In this document: positions 36,701-47,702 of the stretch, in pieces
Position numbering within the stretch: the stretch's first letter is position 1
How the letters are laid out: each line of letters begins with the position of its first letter
DNA from: Chondrilla cf. caribensis
Taxonomy: Eukaryota; Porifera; Demospongiae; Chondrillida; Chondrillidae
Assembly (NCBI GenBank): GCA_964020155.1
Contig: OZ026554.1
Span: 1,164,247-1,228,246, forward strand
Length of the DNA: 64,000 bases
Direction of reading: 5' to 3'
The notes under the pieces: generated by a model
Told to the model about the DNA's origin: nothing
Databases searched by the model: none
Seen by the model: the letters and a program-made list of their open reading frames with translations, nothing else
Program-made: the position numbers and the translations under genes

Positions 36701-39700
36701 AATTAGAGGTGTATTTGAGTTCCAATCTGTACTACATCTTGCAATTGCTTGGAAATGTGAACTGAGTATGCTACAGCAATCTCAGTTTGTGTATAGGAGA
36801 TTCGTAGATCGTATGTACTGTGTCTTGAGGAAGGTTTAAAGGTGGTGATTACTTCCTCAGTAAATGGTCATGGGAACCAATTTCCAGATAATCCAGGTCT
36901 GCAGAGAAGTCTGTGGCCTCAAGATTGCATTAGGAGGGAAATGTAATTTTTGCTTGGTTTATTTCTCATTCTGGCTTTTGCGACATTTTCTATTGTGTTT
37001 GCTGGTACCGTGATCCCCAACAGCTTGTCAGTCTTGTCCTGGATGATGCCTATGTCTGGGTGGGCAGTGGTGTGTACCATGGAGAGGGACACAGTTTATG
37101 GAAGTTGTCCACTGCCCTGTGGCCTGGCAGGTCTGCATACAGTGTTGATCCATCTGGAAGCTGTGCTTTGAATATCTCTACAATTTGGGCCACAACAGAA
37201 TCATGACGCCAGGTGTAGCATTTCAGTTGGGTAGTTGGGCAGTAATTTAAGATGTGGTTGACTGTGCAGGACTGTGAGTAATAAAGGGGACAGAAGGGGC
37301 CAGACTGTATCCCCCAATGGTATAAGTTGACTGGTGACAGTAGACAGTCAGTACCAGCTCAGATCACGAAGGGCATCTGTCCAGCTGGAAGGGAGAACAT
37401 GATCCGAGACCATGCATTGGACTGTTGTTTGAGGTTGATCACATCTAGAAACTTGTACTGTACTGACAAAGACTCAAGGTGGTGGCTATAGTGGGATGTA
37501 TGTTCTTTGGGTGGGGTACTGTTGAATTATCTCATCAGGCCTATGATTATTGCATGGATGAGGATGCTGCATGGTGAAATAGACCCCTCTTGGCAAATTT
37601 TGGGTCTAAGAGGTCCTCTATTTCCTTAATGGTTCTGTCATAGGACAGGCGGACTTGAGCTATAACAACCTTAGTTTGACGTTTTCCTATACTTCTTCCA
37701 TGCCATTATTGAATTTCTTTATGAAATTTCATACCATGTGTATGTGTGTTGCTATACGTACATACGTTTACAGATGATCGACAGTTTTTGTGATTCCATT
37801 CAAAGTGGTACTCACCTTCACAGGTAGGTTTGTTCCCACTCCAGGTACCATTAGATTGACATGTTCTCAAATATGGTCCATTGAGAAAATATCCCTCATC
37901 ACAGCTGTAGCTGATCCATTCTCCAAGCGTAGATTCAGAAACATCTACTTTTCCATTGGTGATATCCCCGGGATGTCCACAGTCCACCACTAAACACAAT
38001 ACACACATCAAGATTGAGTATCACTATGACACAGTTTGTGATAAACTATAAGTGACATATGTACAACAAGACTGCTTTATGGTTCATGGAATATCTCACC
38101 ACAAGATGGTTCATTTCCACTCCATGTCCCGTGAGAGCTACATGTTCTGTATGACGGCCCATTGAGTCTATATCCTCTATCACATGTGTAGTAGATCCTC
38201 GCATGTAGTTTAGTTCCTTCAGAGACATTCACTGTTCCGTATTGAATATTTCTAGGATGTCCACAGTCTACATTTGCTACAGTTGAGAATGAAAGCATCA
38301 TGTTATCCCCTGTAAGTACACCTGTGGAGAACATTCCAATAACTTACATTCTTCACAAGTTGGTGCTGTTCCCTCCCATTCTCCAGTTAAGAAATCACAA
38401 TCTCTATATGACTGTCCTCTCCTTTCATAGCCTGCATCACAAGTGTATCTTGCAATAGTACGTGATGTGGAGAACCTAATCACTTCCACTGATCCGTGTT
38501 CAACCTCTGGTTGGGTACATGGCTTTGGTACTGTGTGATTACATAACATTTCTAACTATGATGCATTACATTTGACTATTGTTTAACATTACCACCATGC
38601 ATATGTGGTATTTTAAGTAGTGTCTTACCTTCACAAGTAGGGGTTGTCCCACTCCATCTGTCATCAGATCCACATGTTCTAGACCTTGATCCATTGAGTA
38701 TGAATCCTTCATCACATGTGTACTGAACAGTTGCATGAAGTTCAGTCCCATTTGATATATCCACTGTTCCATTGGTAACATTTCCAGGATGTCCACAGTC
38801 GAATAATACTGTACATAATGTGTTGAATAAATTAACATAATATCCCATGGTGGTACGGTGGTAATAGTGGGTAACTTACATTCTTCACAAGTAGGTGCTG
38901 GTCCTTCCCATTCTCCAGTTAAGAGATCACAATTTCTTCTACTTTGTCCTCTCAGTACATGACTCCTATCACAGCTGTACCGTACATAGAGTTCACGGAA
39001 ATATCTAATGTAATCAACCACTCTGACTGATCCATGATTTATGTCTCCTGGATTAGGACATTTCTTCATTGCTGCCACAATCAAGGACAATGTTAAGTAA
39101 TATGATTAGTATCCTTGATGTGTCATATTCATCAATTTTCCAATACACCACACAATGTTCTTACTTCCATGCTATTATTGTATGCGTTTAAAAGAATCTC
39201 ATACCATGTGTATGTGTGTTGCTATACATACGTATACAGATGTCAACAGTTTATGTGATTCCATTCAAAGTGTTCCTCACCTTCACAGGTAGGTTTGAGT
39301 CCACTCCAGGTACTATTAGTTTGACATCTTCTCCATGATGATCCATTGAGAATATATCCCATATCACACCTGTATTGGACCCATAGTCCACGTTCTACAT
39401 GTACTGTTCCATCAGCAATATTCCCGGGATGTCCGCAATCCAGTACTAAACACAATACACACATCAAGATTGAGTATTACTATGACACAGTTTGTGACAA
39501 ACTATAAGTGACATATGTACAACAAGACTGCTTTATGGTTCATGGAATATCTCACCACAAGATGGTTTCCATCCACTCCATTCGTATTGTCCACATGTTC
39601 TGTATGACGGTCCTTCAAGTCTGTAACCCTCATCACACATGTAGTAGACTGTAGAACCTATTTTAGTTCCATTAGCCAGAATTACTTTGCCGTTAGTAAT

Positions 39701-42628
39701 GTTATCAGGATGTCCACAGTCTATTTTTGTTGATGAATGGAAAGTGAGTAAAGGTTACTTCCCCTTGTCAATGATTCAATGTAGTGGTGATGTGTTGTGT
39801 GTGCAGACATTGTACCTGAAGTGAATGGCTTGTTATCATCCATACATGCATACCTTCACAAGTTGGTTCCCTTCCACTCCATGCCCCATGAGAGCTACAT
39901 GTTCTGTATGACGGCCCATTGAGTCTATATCCTCTATCACATGTGTAGTAGATCCTAGCACTTATTTTAGTCCCTTCAGTGACATTCACTGTTCCATATT
40001 GAATATTTCCAGGATGTCCACAGTCTACATTTGCTATAGTTGAGAATGAAGGCATCATGTTATCCCCTGTAAGTACACCTGTGGAGAAGATTTGAATCAC
40101 TTACATTCTTCACAAGTAGGTGCTGTTCCCTCCCATTCTCCAGTTAAGAGACTACAATCTCTATATGACCATCCTCTCATTTCATAACCTACATCACAAG
40201 TGTATCTTGCATGGTGCCACTTGGTGGAGACAGAGACCTTAGTCACTATCACTGATCCATGTTCAATGTCCAGTTGAGGACATGTCATGAGTACTGTGTG
40301 ATTGTGTAATATTAATTTTCTAACTATGATGCAATAACAGTTTATGTGATTTCTTCCAAAGTGGTACTCACCTTCACAGGTAGGTTCGTCTCCATCCCAG
40401 ATACCATTAAATTGACATGTTCTCCATGATGATCCATTGAGAATATATCCCTCATCACACCTGTAGTGGATCCTTTCTCCAAGTGTAGTCTCAGAAACAT
40501 GTACTGTTCCATTGGTGATATTCCCGGGATGTCCACAGTCCAGCACTAAACACAATATACACATCAAGATTGAGTATCACTATGACACAGTTTGTGACAA
40601 ACTATAAGTGACATGTGTACAACAAGACTGCTTTATGGTTCATGGAATATCTCACCACAAGATGGTTCACTTCCACTCCATTGTATCCATCCAAACCATT
40701 CGTATTGTCCACATGTTCTGTATGACGGTCCTTCAAGTGTGTAACCCTCATCACACTTGTAGTAGACTGTAGAATTTATTTTAGTTCCATTATCCAGAAT
40801 TACTTTGCCGTTAGTAATGTTACCAGGATGTCCACAGTCTATTTTTGTTGATGAATGGAAAGTGAGTAAAGGTTACTTCCATTGGTCAATGATTCCAATG
40901 TAGTGGTGATGTGTTGTGTGTACAGACATTATAGCTGAAGTGAATGCACGGCTTGTTATCACCCATACATGCATACCTTCACAAGTTGGTTCCCTTCCAC
41001 TCCATGTCCCATGAGAGCTACATGTTCTGTATAACAGCCCATTGAGTCTATATCCTCTATCACATGTGTAGTAGATCCTAGCATGTAGTTTAGTTCCTTG
41101 AGTGACATTCACTGTTCCATATTGAATATTTCCAGGATGTCCACAGTCTACATTTGCTATAGTTGAGAATGAAGGCATCATGTTATCCCCTGTAAGTACA
41201 CCTGTGGAGAACATTTACTTACATTCTTCACAAGTAGGTGCTGGTTCTTCCCATTCTCCAGTTAAGAAATCACAATCTCTATATAACTCTCCTCTCCTTT
41301 CATAACCTACATCACAAGTGTACCTTGCATAGTGCCACTTGGGAGAGGACTTAGTCACTTTCACCGATCCATGTTCAATGTCCGGTTGAGGACATGTCAT
41401 GAGTACTATGTGATTATGTAACATTTTTAACTATGATGTTATAACAGTTATTCCATGGTACTCACTTTCACAGGTAGGTTTGAGTCCACTCCAGGCACCA
41501 TTAGATTGACATGTTCTCCATGATGATCCATTGAGAATATATCCCACATCACACCAGTAGTGGGTCCATTCTCCAAGTGTAGTCTCAGAAACACGTACTG
41601 TTCCATTGGCAATATTCCCGGGATGTCCACAGTCCACCACTAAACAAAATACACACATCAAGATTGAGTATCACTATGACACAGTTTGTGACAAACTATA
41701 AGTGACATATGTACAACAAGACTGCTTTATGGTTCATCAAATATCTCACCACAAGATGGTTCCCTTCCACTCCATCTGTATAGTTGTATCCGTCCAAACC
41801 ATCCGTATTGTCCACATGTTCTGTATGACGGTCCAATGAGTCTGTAACCCTCATCACACTTGTAGTAGACTGTAGAATTTATTTTAGTTCCATTATCAAG
41901 AATTACTTTGCCGTTGGTAATGTTACCAGGATGTCCACAGGATACAGTTGCTGCATCTACATGATTACTTCCTACTTCAATCTATATTACTGATCTTTCT
42001 TCAGTATGATTGTGGCAACTCACCTTCTGATTGTACACCTTGTATTAGAATGGCTGTGAGATATACAGAAAGTTTGGTATAAATGGAGTAGTGGCCATTG
42101 ATGAGATTGACAATCAGCCTAAGATGTTTAGACTTTGACCCTGGTTAATGCATACTCTATAACTTCCATATGGACGTATATGGCACACAGTTAGACTAAT
42201 CTTATAAATTGTTCTTGTAGCTGGGTAACCAATCTTGTTCACCTCAAATATCACTAAATGTTATGAGCTATATGTAAGGAGCTGGCGTGTGGAGTGGATA
42301 CAACCAATTGCCAATTACTATCCCATTATATGTATATGTGCCCCCTACAATTTATATATATACTTGTTCTCCTCAAATATCACTAAATATTGTGAGCTAT
42401 TTAATGTTGCAGTATTAATTTGAAGAATTGGTGTGTGCAGCAGATACAGCCACTTGCCCATCACTATCCATATACATGCCCCCCTACAGCGCATGCATGA
42501 ACTTGCCATTTACAATTATTATCTCATTATATGTATGTATGACAAGGCATGCACAAACAATCACACCACTTTATATATGAACTACACCTGAAGTACTCAC
42601 CTAACAGTGCTACCACTGTCAGTTTCAT
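30703..42628 (-). CDS. Gene F: giant secreted protein of 30 CCP/Sushi domains, about 1,829 aa
   Basis: Exons: 42628-42601, 42053-42024 (signal peptide MKLTVVALLAILIQGVQSE), then 30 CCP exons: 41956-41750, 41639-41466, 41405-41223, 41156-40977, 40838-40656, 40545-40372, 40293-40105, 40033-39854, 39720-39556, 39445-39281, 39071-38880, 38808-38629, 38530-38348, 38276-38100, 37989-37816, 36449-36261, 36181-35993, 35803-35624, 35552-35373, 35234-35067, 34965-34792, 34559-34368, 34290-34111, 34015-33836, 33758-33576, 33317-33141, 32394-32224, 31732-31541, 31466-31287, 31218-31042. All are phase 1-1 and lengths sum correctly. The last CCP ends TGC AAA A|gtatgt. A proposed final exon 30716-30703 adds I-H-M-L-stop; this part is weak. 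Each CCP has four Cys, D-C-G-H-P-G-N-I or a variant at the start and W-x-G near the end. The long intron 36450-37815 carries a retroelement fragment. No membrane anchor seen. The neighbour G starts about 4 kb upstream. Confidence 0.75.
32099..32152 (-). pseudogene. Truncated e-class CCP exon in gene F
   Basis: Has an acceptor and V-N-V-D-C-G-H-P-G-N-I-Q-S, then breaks off into unrelated sequence. Confidence 0.55.
33395..33450 (-). pseudogene. CCP exon fragment in gene F
   Basis: Minus strand resembles the start of an f-class CCP (N-C-stop-H-P-A-N-I-T-N-G) and then ends. The same fragment is at 50430-50475 in gene H. Confidence 0.55.
36950..37670 (-). mobile_element. Degenerate retroelement 3' coding fragment in a gene F intron
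   Basis: Minus-strand translation gives broken pieces such as T-W-R-H-D-S-V-V and Y-A-D-L-P-G-H, of the kind found at the C-terminus of non-LTR reverse transcriptase proteins, with stops between. A matching copy sits in the same intron of gene H. Family not resolved. Confidence 0.5.
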
Positions 42629-42731
42629 CCTTCTCCTTCAACTGCACTGTTGTTACCCACCACAAGTCTGCCGTGTTACAGTAACTTGATGATTTGTAAG
42701 TACAGCTGTTGATGGTGTGTATTTTTGAAGC

Positions 42732-42738
42732 TTATATA
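42732..42738 (-). promoter_or_regulatory. TATA box of gene F
   Basis: TATATAA on the minus strand, 104 nt upstream of the ATG, inside a block shared with G, H and I. Confidence 0.6.
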
Positions 42739-42909
42739 GCCACTACACAAGAAGCCATACATAGTTATATTACATATGCCATGTCTTATACTTAAGAAAC
42801 CATATTCATATTGTGTACCTATCCTGACTTATACTGTACCTCTGGTTAAACCCTCTACTTGTTCATTTACTCCAGGCAAGACCAATGACTTAATTTAACT
42901 GTACCCATT

Positions 42910-43180
42910 GACCCGTTGACCTTCTATATTAGGCAACTAATAGCTAATTGCACAAATTAATCATGTACTCACCATGTGTCTGTACATGGGTGCATGAAGG
43001 ATTAATTATCATCACCTGGGATTGTACACAGCATCCAGGGGGTACAACCTGGACAGTGGTGTATGTCATCATATAGACATGGTTTCGACAACCTGGTGTA
43101 CATGATTCAATTGTCCCAACACATGATATGCATTGATACTATCTGTAAACCTTGCATGGGGTACACATGTGCTGTCATTT
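42910..43180 (-). other. Possible C-terminal coding remnant, end of gene G
   Basis: One open frame reads S-C-T-P-G-C-R-N-H-V-Y-M-M-T-Y and later V-V-P-P-G-C-C-V-Q-S-Q, ending M-I-N-L-C-N-stop. Matching sequence lies beyond H (about 47000-47120) and I (59090-59260), but those copies have frame breaks. It may be 3' UTR copied in duplication. No acceptor was fixed. Confidence 0.3.
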
Positions 43181-43512
43181 GACATTTATAAAGTTATTAA
43201 TATGTAAGCAATGTAAAATGATTACCAGTAGTAGCTGAATGCTCTATTTAGACTTATATGTTGTTGCCTATGAATATATTATTTTTACTGATTATAATGA
43301 GACATTGTGTTTCAATCTCTTGGACACTAATCTTGGTAAACACATTGGAGATTAATTTCGTTCTGCGGAAAAATTATAACAACAAAGTTAGGGGATGTAC
43401 ACATAAGTACATATACATCAACATTTGTACACAGTCTCTGAGTGTATACTAGGTTGTGCCTCCAGTGGGCAAGAGTATGTATGTATGTACTTTCTTGCAT
43501 GGGATGACATAC

Positions 43513-46500
43513 TTTTGCAAGTTGGGGCTCTCTTGTCCCAATGACCATTTTGTTTGCACTTCCTAGTTGATGGACCTTTGAGCTTGTATCCTCTGTTACA
43601 AGAATAGCGAACTCTAGCTCCCAGTTTAGTTCCTCTGGAGACATCCACCCTTCCATTAGTGACCTCCCCAGGATGTCCACAGTCTATTGCTGTAACAAGT
43701 ACATATCAGAGAGTGGGTTCATAGGTACAGGTGGTACATGTTGCTATGGTAACTGACCTTCACAAGTGGGTTCCCTTCCACCCCATGTCCCATCAGGTCC
43801 ACATGTTCTGGACGACGTTCCATTGATCCTGTATCCTCTATCACATGTGTACTGAACAGTGGCATCTAGTCCAGTCCCTCCCAAGACATTCACTCTTCCA
43901 TTTTGAATATTTCCAGGATGTCCACAGTCTACATTTGCTATAGTTGAAAATGAAGGCATCATGTTATCCCCTGTAAGTACACCTGTGGAGAACATTCCAA
44001 TGACTTACATTCTTCACAAGTTGGTGCTTTTTCATCCCATTCTCCAGTTGGTGGATCACAAACTCTATAACTTATTCCTCTAAGTTCATAGCCTACATCA
44101 CAAGTGTATGTTGCATAGTAGATTGTAAAGAACCAAGCCACTTCCGCTGATCCATGTTCAATGTCTGGTTGAGGACATGTCTTTGGTACTGTGTGATTAC
44201 ATAACATTTCTAACTACGATCCATTTGATTTCTGTTTAACCATTACCACCACATGTGGTATTTCAAATGGTGTCTCACCTTCACAAGTAGGGGTTGTCCC
44301 ACTCCATCTGCCATCCAATCCACATGTTCTATACCTTGTCCCATTGAGCATAAATCCTTCATCACATGTGTACCAAGCAGTTACACTAGGAATAGAGACA
44401 TCCACTGTTCCATTGGTAACATTTTCAGGATATCCACAGTCAACAGATGCTGTACGTAATGTGTTGAATAAATTAACATAATATCCCATGGTTATATGGT
44501 GGTTATTGGAATAGTGGGTAACTTACTTTCCTCACAAGTAGGTGCTGGCCCCTCCCATTCTCCAGTTAAGAGGTTGCAATCCTTAATGCAACTGCAATTC
44601 TTAGTCCTCTCAGTGCATAACCCCTTTCACAGCTGTACCATGCTTTGAGGTGATGGAAATATCTAATGCCATCAACCACTCTGACTGATCCATGGTCAAT
44701 GTCTTTAGGGTTACGGCATCTCTTTAATTCTGCCAGAAATGAGGAAAGTGTATATTATTCTCTTTTTTGTGATTGTGTCATATGTATCAATTTTCCAGTA
44801 CTGCACATGACATAATACGTATGTTGTGACTGCCCATGGAGTCTGTAGCTCTCATCACACTTGTAGTAGACTGTAGAACCTATTTTAGTTCCATTATCCA
44901 GAACTACTCTTCCATTAGTAATGATACCAGGATGTCTACAATCTATTTTTGTTGATGAATGGAAAGTGAGTAAAGGTTACTTCCACTGGTCAATGATTCC
45001 AATGTAGTGGTGTTGTGTTGTGTGTGCAGACATTGTACCTGAAGTGAATGCACGGCTTGTTATCATCAATACATGCATACCTTCACAAGTAGGTTCCCTT
45101 TCACTCCATTCCCCATGAGAGCTACATGTTCTGTATGACGGTCCAATGAGTATATATCCTCTATCACATGTGTAGTGGATCCTAGCATGTAGTTTAGTTC
45201 CTTCAAAGACATTCACTGTTCCGTATTGAATATTTCCAGGATGTCCACAGTCTACATTTGCTACAATTGAGAATGAAGGCATCATGTTATCCCCTGTAAG
45301 TACACCTGTGGAGAACATTCCAATAGCTTACATTCTTCACAAGTTGGTGCTATTGCATCCCATTCTCCAGTTAAGAGATCACAATTTCTAAATCTTTGTC
45401 CTCTCAGTTCATGACCCCTATCACAGCTGTAACTTACATAGAGTTGACGGATATATTCAATTCTGTCAACCACTCTGACTGATCCATGAGCAATGTCTTC
45501 TGGGTTAGGACATCTCTTAATTGCTGCCACAATCAAGTACAATGTAATGTTGTATATTATTATTCTTTTTGTGATTGTGTCAAATTAATTTTATCAATTT
45601 CCAGTACAGCACACAAGAGAATATGTTCTTACTTCCTTGCCATTATTGAATTTGATCTCTCCTACGTAACATATGTATGTGTGTTGCTATACATACGTAT
45701 GTATACAGATGTCAATAGTTTATGTGATTCCATTCAAAGTGTTCCTCACCTTCACAGGTAGGTTTGAGTCCACTCTAGGTACCATTAGATTGACACGTTC
45801 TCCTTGATGATCCATTGAGAATATATCCCACATCACAGTTGTAGCTGACCCATAGTCCAAGCGGAGGCTCAGAAATTGTTCCATTGGTGATATTCCCTGG
45901 ATGTCCACAGTCGAGCACTATAAACACAATACACACATAAAGATTGAGTATCACTATGACACAGTTTGTGACAAGCTATAAGTGACATATGTACAACACG
46001 ACTGCTTTATGATTCTTGGAATATCTCACCACAAGATGGTTCCCATCCACTCCAACCATATCGTCCACATGTTCTGTATGACAGTCCACTGAGTCTATAA
46101 CCCTCATTACACAAGTAGTAGACTGTAGAATCTATTTTAGTTCCATTATCAAGAATTACTGTGCCGTTAGTAATGTTACCAGGATGTCCACAGTTTGATA
46201 CAGTTGCTACCTCTACATGGTACAAATAATATGATCGACAGGTATAATATTATACTTATTACTTACTACTTCTATATTAAATTGATCTTTTTTCAGTATG
46301 ATTATTGCAACTCACCTGATTGTGGATGTACACCTTGTATTAGAATGGCTGTGAGATATACAAAAGTATGGTATAACTGGAGTAGTGATGTTCTAATCGA
46401 CAATCAGACTGGGTTCTATAATTCATATTTGTATATAATGTAATAATGCTGTATAATTTATATTTGTATATTCCACACAGTTAGACTAATCTTATGTAAT

Positions 46501-46703
46501 TGTTCTTGTAGACATAGCTGGGTAACCAATCTTGTTCACCTCAAATATCACTAAATGTTGTGAGCTATAGAACTGGCGTGTGCAGTAGATACAGCCACTT
46601 GCCAATTACTATCCACTATACCTATGTGTTCCCACACCTATGTATACGTATATCAACTACACCTACTGTACTCACCTAACAGTGCTACCACTGTCAGTTT
46701 CAT
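43513..46703 (-). pseudogene. Gene G: disrupted CCP gene (nonsense, truncated exon, frameshift)
   Basis: Same plan as F and H. Signal exons are 46703-46676 and 46348-46316. CCP exons are 46212-46030, 45917-45750, 45523-45332, 45260-45081, then a 5' piece only at about 44943-44830, 44730-44525, 44449-44279, 44188-44009, 43937-43758 and 43689-43513. Lesions: in the second CCP the conserved Trp codon TGG is TAG (plus-strand cta 45775-45777). The fifth CCP loses its 3' half and donor site. The sixth has a rearranged stretch after L-R-G that shifts the frame to a stop (plus-strand tta 44566-44568). The exon that I take as terminal in F, H and I is missing here. The TATA box and first exons are intact, so a short two-CCP product could still be made. 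A reading error could explain one lesion but not three. Confidence 0.75.
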
Positions 46704-46814
46704 CCTTCTCCTTCAACTGCACTGTTGTTATCCACCACAAGTCTGCCGTGTTACAGTAACTTGCTGATTCACAAGCACAGCTGTTTCATGATGTTGTGGT
46801 GTGTTTTTGGAAGT

Positions 46815-46821
46815 TTATATA
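46815..46821 (-). promoter_or_regulatory. TATA box of gene G
   Basis: TATATAA on the minus strand, 112 nt upstream of the ATG. It is intact although the gene body is broken. Confidence 0.55.
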
Positions 46822-47702
46822 GCCAAAACCATATTGAATTTCATATTGTGTCATGCCATGTCTTATACTGTACCTCTGGTTAAACCCTCTACTTGTTCAT
46901 TTACTCCAGGCAAGACCAATGACCTATTAAACTGTACCCATCGACCCATTGACCTTCTATATTAGGCAACTTACAGGTAATTTTGCACATTAATCATGTA
47001 CTCACTATGTGTCTGTACATGGGTGCATGAAGGAAATGGTATCACCTGAGTTTCTACACAGCATCCAAGGGGTACAACCTGATGTATGTGTATGCCAACA
47101 CATGCGTTGATATGCCTTCAATAACCTGGTGTACATACTTCCATGTTTGTTTCCTTGTTTGAGTGATGACATTGTCCTAGAACTCATGTCATTGATACTG
47201 TGTATAGACCTTGCATGGGGTACACATGTGCTATCATTTGATGTGATAATATTGTCACAATTGGTTGGTATGAGCACATGTTCTCAGCTGACACCTGTAA
47301 CAGTGAAGTGAATGTGGATGACACCAAATCTGTCACTAGTCCTCAAGCCAATAGCCTTGTTGTCAATGTGTGGATGCTTTGTACTACTTTGAAGTATTGT
47401 TTCCCCATTGACAGTCTGGAGTCCATTAATAGTGTCCAGTGTTGTAGTGTTTGAGATGTTTATATGGTACATTGTATTGCTTGGTGCATGTATCATCTGG
47501 AAAGTACTTGGTACATACATCATAAGAAAATTTTATTATTATAATTATAAGTTTATACATTTACAGTATAATCTCATGTACACTCTCCCAATTCCTGCTG
47601 TTATGATGTATACTGACATCTTTGTAGTATAGTGTATGTATACCTTTCTGGTATTGACCAGTCTTACCCAGTGATATACTCAAGAGAAGCAGACATGCAC
47701 CT

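Noticed and set aside
47284..47523. 80-codon frame (M-I-H-A-P-S-N...) beyond gene H as a last exon
   Set aside because: The copies beyond F and I break this frame, and its acceptor phase does not match a known donor.
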